This document shows, in pieces, positions 31,401 to 39,778 of a DNA stretch of 64,000 nt. The stretch covers positions 1 through 64,000 of the forward strand of contig NZ_UIDD01000010.1 in the NCBI RefSeq assembly GCF_900497695.1, in the 5' to 3' direction. Position 1 is the first letter of the stretch; each line of letters opens with the position of its first letter. The stretch comes from Pseudomonas wadenswilerensis. Lineage in GTDB: Bacteria; Pseudomonadota; Gammaproteobacteria; Pseudomonadales; Pseudomonadaceae. The position numbers and the translations under genes were made by a program. The notes below the pieces were generated by a model, which made no database searches, was not told the origin of the DNA, and saw only the letters and a list, made by a program, of their open reading frames with translations.

Positions 31401-32963
31401 CTCAACCAGTACAAGACACTGCAGGCAAAAGCCCTGTTTGAACGAGCACGTTGCCAGCTGTCCATGCTTTCGACCCTGGGCAAACTGTACAAACCGTTGC
31501 GCCAGCGCTTTGTCCAGTCGGTCAGGGAAACCGACGGAGTCTTGCCTGAGCCAGGCTCAAGCGAACATTCAATGCAGGTCGATCTGCTCGACCAGATCGA
31601 GCTTTTGCTCGGCAAACTGATCAGCCATAGCGAAACCCTGAGCGCTACCCGCGAGCAACTGCACAAGCTGTCCAGCATCCGTCAACCCACTATCCAGATG
31701 ATGGAACTGAGCCTCAACGAACCTGCCACCCGCCCCGCATCGCGGTTGTACTGGTACACCCTGCGCAGCGAGGTGATGAGCAACCGCTTGAGGCTGGTGG
31801 AGGCAAGCGAGGATGCCAGCGAAAGCGATTACTGGCTGGAACACAGCTGGCGCAACCTCGAGCAGGGCATGCTGCAGCGCATGAACCTGCAGGCCTTGAG
31901 CCGTGAGCAGGCAGAGGTTCATGCCCGCGTACTGGACAACATCCAGCGCCATTTCAGCACGGCGCTGCGCCAACTGGGCAATCTGAAAAACCTGCTGCCC
32001 GGTCAGCAGGCCGCCGACAGCCTGGTGTCCAGGCTCGAAACCGACCTGGCGTTGATGCTCAAGGAGACCCGCGCCGACCTTGACGAGTACCCGCAACCGC
32101 TGCTTGAGCGCAGCAGCCTGCGTCAGTTGCACCGGCAAGTGCCAGGGCTGATCGAAACCCGCGATGAGGGCGTGCTGCTAGGACAGCAGCGACGCGACAG
32201 TGAAGGTATCGTCGACATCCACAACCCACAGGACGACAGTATCCGTGCGTCCTACCGTGAAGATCCGCTTACCGGTACCTGGGAGCCCCTATCCCTCGAG
32301 CAAGCGCTACCTCCACAGGTCGCAGACGCCGAGCTGGGTGCCCTGCTGCGTGAAGGCATGCGTCTTACCGCTCTGGCCAGGCAAGATATCCAGCGCCTGA
32401 AAAACCAGGGCAGAAGCACCTACCTGCCAATCGAAATCGAGGAAATAGCCGATCGCCGACGGCTTGCACTGACCGCGCAGCGCCAGGCCATCGAACGGGC
32501 GCTGACGCGGAACAACCAGACCGATCAGGCGGCGGGCAATACGGACGCAGCCCTGCAGATCAAGCGGCTGGATGAAGTCGCTGACGAACTGTTGCATACC
32601 GGCGAGCAACTGAGGATAGAGGCTGCCCTGGCGCAAGCACCGAGCATGCGCGAGCTGGAGTACTTGCTGGGCAAGGGCCAGGTGAAACTCAAACGCCTGG
32701 TCAAGCGCAAGTCGCTGGCCAGTACCCGGGATTGGGCGCAGGAGTACCTGGATGAGTACGTGGTGCTGCACGCCAACAAACCCTTGTGGTATGCGCACTT
32801 TCACTACGCGGCCGAGAACACCCCGGTCGACGACTTCAAGGCCGCACACCTGAAGCTTGCCAGTCAGCGCTATGACCGCGGGCAGTTCGTCGAAGGCAAC
32901 AAGGTGGTGCACCGCGGGCCGATAAGCCTGGCGGCGGCTCGGCAATGGTTTTTCAAGGAGTGA
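28452..32963 (+). CDS. Very large DUF6543-like, toxin-related protein
   Basis: A 1503-aa protein from ATG 28452 (MTAPSPHQSIAEQ). No signal peptide is seen; one hydrophobic stretch (LLINIAMVLFVHATRRL, near residues 757-773) is present. The region around 845-900 (GLYLHNEQLYFAQGARAYPVQFD and the LRLRLRGGQPLRNRL segment) and the C-terminal WYAHFHYAAENTP and HRGPISLAAARQWFF resemble, from memory, the DUF6543 family of large Pseudomonas effector-like proteins. The middle is rich in coiled-coil helices. No immunity gene, VgrG or secretion cluster is adjacent. It stands alone between exaC and an acyl-CoA operon and ends at a terminator. Enzymatic activity unknown. Confidence 0.7.
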   Translation: MTAPSPHQSIAEQATLSCAVAKRFVKRPALLEIAGQILLEHWGQRRLPLQHNPLTLYLISHTEAQVHIRQLPQVLIERYCLGSTLNLNDGEDYLSRYPQQGQDVQLNVDLHTLELLINDCGPLIVEAFLQALVDFWSLSDERGETPWSWYASYLQRLMKNAIDVSVNAGKLTLAQAATAGIVAAFPTPWQRSRFANLQGLSVRQVTVDLTPAQVIDADLSSALLIEDFPDPPKAQVAILFTLVGALAPFESTQGFLDMLAMNWPRSLLSTAPQAQFSQPATSAFEAQAAGFLKQHLRLIEVIALASRTPEQAAALNAIIDRSTSMLDLCTAQELERQNQIAFLLPAWLLDSELAIRYSTLLINHAQSHTEAAGKTWRDDIDTAEVFACKALDARIEHDHPGAGFNASDVMISNHQVIASAIPGQGSLITDGVVKVVNFSLAQLAIDNLGVLAAGTVSLQLLSGAHLPDWMNEAYVRTLVSELDIGGQYPQTLQRQLLDDPDQVQARRTLFGTQLKTQLPLLALELHLRDKRISLPACQAVDALFAHALPGAFVLRPLTLLRASGAAADTLLNAWLIEPGDVRQGPCVLYRPLHTDPLLEFHDRIALFDAFASTGPLQDDLLDRLPEHTRPIYAKGGLREPHIHRFVPGAEFEPLQTPAPARLGVALAKGAVHDLIYQASAQELVDRAKRHSTSTAQSRWDAWKQLGWLMFNTLLPLFEGSVAKVAWMIQVLDSAKRLLVSDVQNSPGEHRQAFADLLINIAMVLFVHATRRLGIRPAVRRRPSHALVPAKPPVTPALAEPQAELTFSWARPDHRLTAQQSTHLESLASPLSPSMLGSPIQDGALQGLYLHNEQLYFAQGARAYPVQFDAAIDQPRIIAGPWLRRDEALRWTLDLRLRLRGGQPLRNRLKPADLEQSIDNLDQTLRTQQAEALASQQRLQVFARQLTDDTDPRILQGYLAKMETLSQDFERHRETLRERNEKRPLNQYKTLQAKALFERARCQLSMLSTLGKLYKPLRQRFVQSVRETDGVLPEPGSSEHSMQVDLLDQIELLLGKLISHSETLSATREQLHKLSSIRQPTIQMMELSLNEPATRPASRLYWYTLRSEVMSNRLRLVEASEDASESDYWLEHSWRNLEQGMLQRMNLQALSREQAEVHARVLDNIQRHFSTALRQLGNLKNLLPGQQAADSLVSRLETDLALMLKETRADLDEYPQPLLERSSLRQLHRQVPGLIETRDEGVLLGQQRRDSEGIVDIHNPQDDSIRASYREDPLTGTWEPLSLEQALPPQVADAELGALLREGMRLTALARQDIQRLKNQGRSTYLPIEIEEIADRRRLALTAQRQAIERALTRNNQTDQAAGNTDAALQIKRLDEVADELLHTGEQLRIEAALAQAPSMRELEYLLGKGQVKLKRLVKRKSLASTRDWAQEYLDEYVVLHANKPLWYAHFHYAAENTPVDDFKAAHLKLASQRYDRGQFVEGNKVVHRGPISLAAARQWFFKE

Positions 32964-32972
32964 CGGGAGAAA

Positions 32973-32998
32973 ATCGGGCGCTGGCAGCAGCGCCCGAT
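32973..32998. terminator. Bidirectional terminator
   Basis: ATCGGGCGCTG at 32973-32983 pairs perfectly with CAGCGCCCGAT at 32988-32998 around GCAG, between the convergent toxin-like gene (+) and enoyl-CoA hydratase gene (-). The minus-strand tail is TTTTCTCCC. Confidence 0.8.
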
Positions 32999-33003
32999 CC
33001 ATT

Positions 33004-33777
33004 TCAACGATCCTTGAACTGCGCCTCACGCTTGGCGATAAAGGCGGCCATGCCTTCCTTCTGGTCTTCGGTGGCGAAGGCCGCATGGAACACCCGGCGC
33101 TCGAAGCGTACGCCCTCGGCCAGGTTGACCTCAAACGCGCGGTTGACGCTTTCCTTGACCATCATGGTCATCGGGATCGACTTGCTGGCGATGGTCGCCG
33201 CCACCTTCAGCGCCTCTTCCAGCAGCTCGGCTTGCGGTACCACGCGCGCCACCAGGCCAGCGCGCTCGGCTTCCTCGGCGCCCATCAGGCGGCCGCTCAG
33301 GCACAGTTCCATGGCCTTGGCCTTGCCCACCGCACGGGTCAGGCGCTGGGTGCCGCCCATGCCCGGCAGCACACCGAGGTTGATTTCCGGCTGGCCAAAC
33401 TTGGCGTTATCGGCAGCAAGGATGAAGTCGCACATCATCGCCAGCTCACAACCGCCGCCCAGGGCAAAGCCGGACACCGCAGCGATGATCGGCTTGCGCC
33501 GGTTGGCGATGCGATCAGCGTCGCTGAACAGGTCATCGACGTAGATCTGCGGGTAGCGCAGGTCGGCCATTTCCTTGATGTCGGCGCCAGCCGCGAACGC
33601 CTTGGCGGAGCCGGTCAGCACCACGCAACCGATGTTCGGGTCGGCTTCGAGCTGGTCCAGGGCCTGGTTGATCTCGCCGACAATCTGCGCGTTCAGGGCA
33701 TTGAGCGCCTGGGGGCGGTTGAGGGTGACCAGGCCGACCTTGCCGTGGATGTCCAACAGAATGGTTTCAAATGACAT
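33004..33777 (-). CDS. Enoyl-CoA hydratase
   Basis: A 257-aa crotonase. Catalytic glutamates E111 (GGGCELAMMCD) and E131 (FGQPEINLG) are spaced 20 apart as in rat mitochondrial hydratase; the oxyanion glycine lies in AFAAGADIKE. It hydrates trans-2-enoyl-CoA. ATG 33777 has AGGGAG eight bases upstream. Last gene of a five-gene operon on the minus strand (38572 to 33004), 14 bp after the acyl-CoA dehydrogenase gene. Confidence 0.9.
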   Translation of the reverse strand: MSFETILLDIHGKVGLVTLNRPQALNALNAQIVGEINQALDQLEADPNIGCVVLTGSAKAFAAGADIKEMADLRYPQIYVDDLFSDADRIANRRKPIIAAVSGFALGGGCELAMMCDFILAADNAKFGQPEINLGVLPGMGGTQRLTRAVGKAKAMELCLSGRLMGAEEAERAGLVARVVPQAELLEEALKVAATIASKSIPMTMMVKESVNRAFEVNLAEGVRFERRVFHAAFATEDQKEGMAAFIAKREAQFKDR

Positions 33778-33791
33778 GCAAGCTGCTCCCT

Positions 33792-34919
33792 TCAAAGATT
33801 GCGCGCAATGACCATGCGCTGAATATCGCTGGTGCCTTCATAGATCTGGCAGACCCGCACATCGCGGTAGATGCGCTCCAGCGGAAAGTCGCTCAGATAG
33901 CCATAACCGCCGAGGGTCTGCAAGGCGTCCGAACAGACCTTTTCGGCCATTTCCGAGGCGAACAGCTTGGCCATTGACGCTTCGACCAGGGCCGGACGCC
34001 CGGCATCGCGCAGCGCCGCAGCATGCAGGACCATCTGCCGGGCCACGGCAACACGGGTAGCCATGTCGGCCAGGCGGAAGGCCACGGCCTGATGTTCGAT
34101 CAACGGCTTGCCGAAGCTTTCGCGCTCGCGGGCATAGTCACGGGCCACCTCGAAGGCGGCGCGGGCCATGCCCACCGATTGCGAGGCAATACCGATCCGG
34201 CCGCCTTCGAGGTTGGCCAGGGCAATCTTGTAGCCTTCGCCCTCCTCGCCCAGGCGGTTGGCTACCGGCACGCGCACGTCGTCAAAGACGATCTGGCAGG
34301 TGTCGGAGGCGTGCTGGCCGAGTTTGTCTTCAACCCGCGCCACCTGGTAACCCGCTGAATCGGTGGGCACGATGAAGGCGCTGATGCCGCGCTTGCCGGC
34401 CTCGGGGTCGGTGACTGCAAACACGATGACCACGCCAGCGTTCTGCCCGGAGGTGATGAACTGCTTGCAGCCGTTCAGCACGTAATGATCGCCGTCACGC
34501 CGGGCGCGGGTCTTCAGGCTGCTGGCATCGGAACCGGCTTGCGGCTCGGTCAGGGCAAAGGCGCCGAGCATGGCGCCGCTGGCCAGCGGTGTGAGGAACT
34601 GCTGCTTCTGCTGGTCGTTGCCAAACTTGAGGATGGGCACGCAGCCCACCGAGTTGTGCACGCTCATGATGGTCGAGCAGGCACCATCGCCGGCGGCGAT
34701 TTCTTCCAGAGCCATGGCGTAGGCCACGTAACCGGTGTCGCTACCGCCCCACTGCTCCGGCACCAGCATGCCGAACAGGCCCAGCCCGGCCATCTCCTCG
34801 ATTGCCTCTTTAGGGAAGCGATGTTCGCGGTCCCATTGTTCGGCAAAGGGCCGTAGGCGCTCCTGGGCGAACTGGCGGACGGCGTCGCTGATTTGCTGTT
34901 GTTCGTCATTGATTAGCAT
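33792..34919 (-). CDS. Acyl-CoA dehydrogenase
   Basis: A 375-aa FAD enzyme, ETF-dependent. Catalytic E361 is in the C-terminal YEGTSDIQR, the ACADS/short-branched type position. GALTEPQAGSD-like FALTEPQAGSDAS and GSNEH-type motifs for FAD/acyl binding are present near 130-145. The enzyme would make a 2,3-double bond in a short or branched acyl-CoA. ATG 34919 is preferred with GAGGTG upstream. The operon order (synthetase, SDR, thiolase, dehydrogenase, hydratase) matches P. putida PP_2213-PP_2217 from memory. Confidence 0.9.
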   Translation of the reverse strand: MLINDEQQQISDAVRQFAQERLRPFAEQWDREHRFPKEAIEEMAGLGLFGMLVPEQWGGSDTGYVAYAMALEEIAAGDGACSTIMSVHNSVGCVPILKFGNDQQKQQFLTPLASGAMLGAFALTEPQAGSDASSLKTRARRDGDHYVLNGCKQFITSGQNAGVVIVFAVTDPEAGKRGISAFIVPTDSAGYQVARVEDKLGQHASDTCQIVFDDVRVPVANRLGEEGEGYKIALANLEGGRIGIASQSVGMARAAFEVARDYARERESFGKPLIEHQAVAFRLADMATRVAVARQMVLHAAALRDAGRPALVEASMAKLFASEMAEKVCSDALQTLGGYGYLSDFPLERIYRDVRVCQIYEGTSDIQRMVIARNL

Positions 34920-34927
34920 GGTGCACC

Positions 34928-36121
34928 TCAGTACAGACACTCGACGGCCATGGCCGTGGCTTCACCGCCGCCGATGCAGATCGCTGCAATGCCACGATGC
35001 AGGCCTTTCTGGCGCAGGGCCGCCAGCAGGGTGACGAGGATGCGCGCGCCCGACGCGCCGATCGGATGGCCCAGGGCGCAAGCGCCACCATGGACGTTGA
35101 CCTTGTCGTGCGGCAGGTCCAGGTGCTTCATCGCCGCCAGGGTGACCACGGCAAAGGCTTCGTTGATTTCGAACAGATCGACCTCGGCCAGGCTCCAGCC
35201 AGTGCGCTTGATCAGCTTGTCGATGGCGCCGATCGGTGCGGTGGGGAACAGCGCCGGGGCATCGGCGAACGCCGCGTGCCCATGGATCACCGCCAACGGC
35301 TTCAAACCTTGCTGCTCGGCCTGGGAACGGCGCATCAGCACCAGCGCTGCAGCACCATCGGAGATCGAGCTGGAGTTGGCCGCGGTCACCGTGCCGCCGT
35401 CGCGGAAGGCCGGCTTGAGCTGAGGGATCTTGTCCAGGCGAGCCTTGGGCGGCTGCTCGTCGTCGCTGACCAGGCGCTGGGTCTTGCCCTCGGTCACTTC
35501 GACCGGGACGATCTCGCTGGCAAAACTGCCATCCTTGATCGCCTGCTGCGCGCGGGTCAGCGAGGCAATGGCGAAGTCATCCTGCTGCTCACGGGTAAAA
35601 CCATTGTTCTCGGCGCAGTCCTCGGCAAAGGTGCCCATCAGGCGGCCCTTGTCGTAGGCGTCTTCGAGGCCGTCGAAGAACATGTGGTCGATGATCCTGC
35701 CGTGGCCCATGCGGTAGCCGCTACGGGCCTTGTCCAGCAGGTACGGGGCGTTGGACATGCTTTCCATGCCGCCAGCCACAACCACATCAGCGCTGCCGGC
35801 CAGCAGCAGGTCGTGGGCCATGATCGCCGCCTGCATGCCCGAGCCGCACATCTTGTTCAGGGTGGTGCAGGTGGTGCCCTTGTTCAAACCGGCGCCCAGG
35901 GCCGCCTGGCGCGCTGGCGCCTGGCCCAGGCCTGCCGGCAGTACGCAGCCGAACAGCACCTGTTCGACGCTGTCAGGCGCTACCCCGGCACGCTCGACAG
36001 CGGCGCGGATGGCCGCAGCACCCAGTTGCGGCGCGGTCAGGCTTTTCAGGTCGCCCTGCAGGCCGCCCATGGGCGTGCGCACGGCGCTGACGATTACGAT
36101 CGGATCATTGGCGAGTGTCAT
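34928..36121 (-). CDS. Acetyl-CoA acetyltransferase (thiolase)
   Basis: A 397-aa thiolase of the acetyl-CoA acetyltransferase type. Nucleophile C92 (NKMCGSGMQA), H352 (GHPIGASGAR) and C382 (CIGGGEA) complete the catalytic set. NEAFAVVTL is also conserved. It would cleave a short 3-ketoacyl-CoA. It lies 8 bp upstream of the acyl-CoA dehydrogenase gene and 18 bp after the SDR gene. Confidence 0.92.
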   Translation of the reverse strand: MTLANDPIVIVSAVRTPMGGLQGDLKSLTAPQLGAAAIRAAVERAGVAPDSVEQVLFGCVLPAGLGQAPARQAALGAGLNKGTTCTTLNKMCGSGMQAAIMAHDLLLAGSADVVVAGGMESMSNAPYLLDKARSGYRMGHGRIIDHMFFDGLEDAYDKGRLMGTFAEDCAENNGFTREQQDDFAIASLTRAQQAIKDGSFASEIVPVEVTEGKTQRLVSDDEQPPKARLDKIPQLKPAFRDGGTVTAANSSSISDGAAALVLMRRSQAEQQGLKPLAVIHGHAAFADAPALFPTAPIGAIDKLIKRTGWSLAEVDLFEINEAFAVVTLAAMKHLDLPHDKVNVHGGACALGHPIGASGARILVTLLAALRQKGLHRGIAAICIGGGEATAMAVECLY

Positions 36122-36139
36122 GATTGTCTACTCCGAAAA

Positions 36140-36907
36140 TTACTTGGCAGCCATGCGCAAGGCGCCGTCAAGACGGATCACCTCACCGTTGAGCATGCTG
36201 TTTTCAATGATGTGGCGGGCCAGCGCAGCGTATTCCTGCGGGCGGCCCAGGCGTGGCGGGAACGGTACTCCGGCCGCCAGAGAATCGCGCACTTCCTGGG
36301 TCATGCCAGCCATCATCGGGGTTTCGAAAATGCCCGGTGCGATGGTCATCACACGGATGCCGAAGCGCGCCAGTTCACGGGCCGCAGGCAAGGTCAGGCT
36401 GGCGATCGCGCCCTTGGAGGCGGCGTAGGCGGCCTGACCGATCTGGCCGTCGTAGGCGGCAATCGAGGCGGTGTTGATGATCACCCCACGCTCACCCTCA
36501 GTGCCCGCTTCGCCTTCGGCCATGGCTGCAGCGGCCAGGCGCAGCAGGTTGAAGCTGCCGATCAGGTTGACGTTGATCACCCGGCTGAAGCTGTCCAGGC
36601 CATGGGGGCCATTCTTGCCCAGGACCTTTTCGGCGCCGACGATACCGGCGCAGTTGATCAGGCCATGGAGACTGCCGAACGCGGCAACGGCGGCATCGAC
36701 CGCGGCCTTGGCGGCGCTCTCCTGACTGATATCGGCAACCGCAAAGTGCGCCTTGCTACCCAGCGCCTGGGCCTTGGCAGCGACCGCCTCGGCATTGAGG
36801 TCGACCAGCATCACCTGGGCTCCAGCCTCGATGAGCATCTGTGCGGTAGCGGCGCCCAGCCCGGAAGCTGCGCCGCTGACGATGAAGTTCTTGTTGGCAA
36901 TCTGCAT
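36140..36907 (-). CDS. SDR family 3-hydroxyacyl-CoA dehydrogenase (HSD10-like)
   Basis: A 255-aa short-chain dehydrogenase. Cofactor loop GAASGLG at 12-18, catalytic S148, Y161 and K165 (YAASK), and D36 after the second strand (LVDLNAE) favours NAD+. The family (type II / HSD17B10-like, FadB2x) oxidises 3-hydroxy-2-methylbutyryl-CoA and similar short acyl-CoAs. Its place next to a thiolase supports this. Starts MQIANKNFIVSG. Confidence 0.88.
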   Translation of the reverse strand: MQIANKNFIVSGAASGLGAATAQMLIEAGAQVMLVDLNAEAVAAKAQALGSKAHFAVADISQESAAKAAVDAAVAAFGSLHGLINCAGIVGAEKVLGKNGPHGLDSFSRVINVNLIGSFNLLRLAAAAMAEGEAGTEGERGVIINTASIAAYDGQIGQAAYAASKGAIASLTLPAARELARFGIRVMTIAPGIFETPMMAGMTQEVRDSLAAGVPFPPRLGRPQEYAALARHIIENSMLNGEVIRLDGALRMAAK

Positions 36908-36919
36908 GATGGTCGTTCC

Positions 36920-38572
36920 TCAGGCGCTGGCAGTCGAAGCCAGCGCGGCTTGTTGTTTGGCTATTTCCTGGTTGCGCAGGATGAAACGCTGCAGCTTGCC
37001 GCTCGGGGTCTTGGGCAGCTCGCTGACGAATTCGATTTCCCGTGGATAGGCGTGGGCATACAGGCGCTGGCGGACGTGCTGCTTTAGTGCCTCGGCCAGT
37101 TCTTCGCTGGGTTGCTGAGCGCTTGCCAGCACCACGAACGCCTTGATCAGTTCGGTACGCTCCGGGTCCGGTTTGCCAACCACGGCGGCCTCGATCACCG
37201 CCGGGTGTTCGATCAGAGCGCTCTCGACATCGAACGGCCCGACCCGGTAGCCGGAGGTGGTGATCACATCATCACTGCGGCCAACGAAGCTGATACTGCC
37301 ATCGGGGTTGAGCTCCACGGTGTCACCGCTCAGGTAGTACCTGCCGACGAAGGCTTTGGTCGGCAAACCGTGGTAGCCAGCAAACCAGCACAGCGGCGAC
37401 TGCTCGCGGTCCACGGCGAGAATGCCCGGCTGCCCGGCTGGCAGTTCATTGTGCTGCTCATCCAGCACCACGATACGGTGGCCGGGAATGGCAAAGCCGG
37501 CCGCCCCCAGGTGCACCGGGTGCTCCAGGCCGTGGTGGTTGCACAGCACCATGCCCAGTTCGGTCTGCCCGTAATGGTCGTGGATGGTCACTCCCAGCTC
37601 GTCGGCAAACCAGCGGATCACTTCCGGGTTGAGCGGCTCGCCGGCACTGCTGACCACCCGCAGGCGGCCCTTGATCGGCGCGCTGAATTCGCTGCCGGCA
37701 GCGATCAACAGGCGATAGGCGGTGGGCGAGCCCGCCAGGTTGCTGATCGCGTACTTGTTGATGACCCGACAGGTACTTTCGACGCTGAACGGTCCATCGA
37801 AAAAGGTAGTGGCATGGCCCAGGGCCAGCGGCCCGGTCACGGCGTAGTAAAGCCCGTAGGCCCAGCCAGGATCAGCAAGGTTCCAGAAGTTGTCTTCAGG
37901 GCGCAGGTCGATGGCATCGCGCATGTAGCCCTGAAAGGCGACGATGGCCCGCAGCGGCACTTCCAGCGGCTTGGCCGGGCCGGTAGTGCCGGAAGTGAAC
38001 ATCAGCAGGAACGGTGCGTCGCCCCCCAGCAGCACCGGCTCGCAATGATCATCGGCTGCTGCCAGCGCCATGTGAAAGTCGATATCGCTGGCGTCGTTGG
38101 CGGCACCAACACAGATGATTGTCGGGCAGTCATGGACCTCGTCGAGCTTGCTGCGATTGAGCGGCTCGGTGACCACCACCTTGGCCCCGGACTGTTCCAG
38201 CCGGTGCTCGATAGCCTTGGGGCCAAAAGCGGTGAACAGCGGCTGGTAGACTGCGCCCAGGCGCCAGGTGGCCAACACGGTGATCAGCAACTCGACCGTA
38301 CGCGGCATCAAGCCGGCAACCCGGTCGCCGGCGCCTACACCCTGAGCCCTGAGCACATTGGCCAGGCGCGCGGCAGATTGCTGCAGTTGCTCGAAGCTGT
38401 ACTGGGCGCTGCTACCCTCGCGGCCTTCGCAGTTCAGTGCAATACGATTGCCGCCGACATGCCGGTCGCAGCACTCGACGCAGGCGTTGAGCGCTTCAAG
38501 GCTGCCTTGCAGGGCAGCCGCAGCGGTATGCGGGTAGTTGAATCCTTGCGCCGCGGCACGGTAATCACGCAT
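36920..38572 (-). CDS. AMP-binding acyl-CoA synthetase
   Basis: A 550-aa ANL-superfamily ligase. The P-loop FTSGTTGPAKPLE lies near residues 192-204, the A5-like YGQTE near 317-321, and the C-terminal lysine in PKTPSGKLQR near 525-534. It forms an acyl-AMP and then an acyl-CoA from a short-chain acid. First gene of the five-gene acyl-CoA operon. The exact acid (isoleucine intermediate, valerate, propionate-like) cannot be told from sequence. Confidence 0.9.
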   Translation of the reverse strand: MRDYRAAAQGFNYPHTAAAALQGSLEALNACVECCDRHVGGNRIALNCEGREGSSAQYSFEQLQQSAARLANVLRAQGVGAGDRVAGLMPRTVELLITVLATWRLGAVYQPLFTAFGPKAIEHRLEQSGAKVVVTEPLNRSKLDEVHDCPTIICVGAANDASDIDFHMALAAADDHCEPVLLGGDAPFLLMFTSGTTGPAKPLEVPLRAIVAFQGYMRDAIDLRPEDNFWNLADPGWAYGLYYAVTGPLALGHATTFFDGPFSVESTCRVINKYAISNLAGSPTAYRLLIAAGSEFSAPIKGRLRVVSSAGEPLNPEVIRWFADELGVTIHDHYGQTELGMVLCNHHGLEHPVHLGAAGFAIPGHRIVVLDEQHNELPAGQPGILAVDREQSPLCWFAGYHGLPTKAFVGRYYLSGDTVELNPDGSISFVGRSDDVITTSGYRVGPFDVESALIEHPAVIEAAVVGKPDPERTELIKAFVVLASAQQPSEELAEALKQHVRQRLYAHAYPREIEFVSELPKTPSGKLQRFILRNQEIAKQQAALASTASA

Positions 38573-38688
38573 CGCCAGACTCCTCGTTTTTTATTGTTGG
38601 AATAAAACGATTGATCTGAAGATAGTCGCGCCAGAGCCGTTACGGGACAATGGTCAAAGCTGTCAATCTGGATGACTGGTTTGGCCAG

Positions 38689-39705
38689 TCAGACGTCGTG
38701 GGGCAGGATCAGGCTGCGGTAATGACCAGGGTTGGAGCCGGTCCACTTGCGAAAGGCTTTGTAGAACGAGCTGGTGTCGGCGAAACCCAAGCGCGCGGCA
38801 ATCTCGGCGAAACCGACCTCGGCTTCTGCCAGCCAGGTGATCGCCAGCTCTTTGCGCACGCTGTCCTTGAGGGCTTGGTAGGTCGTGCCCTCTTCGGCCA
38901 GGCGCCGGCGCAGGGTCGAGGCCGATATGCATAGTTGCTGGGCCAGCGCTTCGGTTTCCGGCCACTCCCCGGCTGGCAACCGACGCAGCGTTGCCTTGAT
39001 ACGCCGGGCCAGGCTGTCCGGGTCGCGGTACTTGACCAGAATGTTGGCCGGTGCCTCGGCCAGAAAGCGTTGCAACTCTTCCGGCGTACGTTTGAGCGGC
39101 AGGTCCAGGCAATCGGCGGCGAAGATCATCCGCGTGCGTGGACGGCCGAACTGCAGGTTTTCCGAGAACATCACCCGGTAGTCGTCGCAGAACGGCGGCT
39201 CGGCACAGCGCAGCTCGATGGCCAGGATCGGAATGCGCCGCCCGGCCAGCCAGCAGGCCACGCCATGCACGATCATCCAGAAGGTGAAGTAGGTAAAGGG
39301 CCTGCGCGGCGCATCCTGCGGCTCGCCGATGACAATTTCCGCGAGGCTCTGCTGGCGCACCAGCACCGGCTGCAGATGCTCGAGCATCAGCCCGAGAAAA
39401 GTCAGGGCGGTCTCGAGCCCTGCACCCAGGGTCGGCTGAGCCATAGATGAGCGACAGAGAAAGGCCAGGCTACCCGTGCGCAGGCCGCGTGGGTCCATGC
39501 AAAAAAATTCATCGTGGCAACGCCGGGCCAGCAAACGCCAAAGCTGCGCATAGGCGCTGGCCGGTACCCGCGCCTGGGCCTGGTCCAACTGCGCCGGGTC
39601 GATACCGACGCGATTGAGCAAGGCCTGGCTCGGCGCACCCGGCGCGCAACTTTCCAGCAGCGCTTCACGCACCAGTTGCATGGAGATGGTGTCTTTCTCC
39701 GCCAT
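38689..39705 (-). CDS. AraC-family transcriptional regulator (OruR-like)
   Basis: About 338 aa from ATG 39705 (MAEKDTISMQLVREALL). The N-terminal domain is the arabinose-binding-like domain seen in OruR/ArgR-like AraC proteins, and the C-terminal HTH (LCISASTLRRRLAEEG and EIAARLGFADTSSFYKAFRKWTG) is clear. It is encoded next to the acyl-CoA operon on the same strand, 116 bp upstream of it, and probably controls it. Alternative starts at 39744 and 39681 are possible; none has a strong Shine-Dalgarno. Confidence 0.83.
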   Translation of the reverse strand: MAEKDTISMQLVREALLESCAPGAPSQALLNRVGIDPAQLDQAQARVPASAYAQLWRLLARRCHDEFFCMDPRGLRTGSLAFLCRSSMAQPTLGAGLETALTFLGLMLEHLQPVLVRQQSLAEIVIGEPQDAPRRPFTYFTFWMIVHGVACWLAGRRIPILAIELRCAEPPFCDDYRVMFSENLQFGRPRTRMIFAADCLDLPLKRTPEELQRFLAEAPANILVKYRDPDSLARRIKATLRRLPAGEWPETEALAQQLCISASTLRRRLAEEGTTYQALKDSVRKELAITWLAEAEVGFAEIAARLGFADTSSFYKAFRKWTGSNPGHYRSLILPHDV

Positions 39706-39778
39706 CAGCAGTCTTTCGCCTTGCCCGTCTTGTTTGACCGCCATCTTAGAGGCCCGCCCGGAAAATGCCAGCACCTCC

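Noticed and set aside
28452..32963. RHS or contact-dependent inhibition toxin.
   Set aside because: There are no YD repeats, no haemagglutinin repeats and no two-partner transporter gene; only the DUF6543-like pattern is seen.
35000..37087. Long plus-strand frame over the thiolase and SDR genes.
   Set aside because: It is antisense to genes with complete catalytic motifs and has low-complexity shadow composition.
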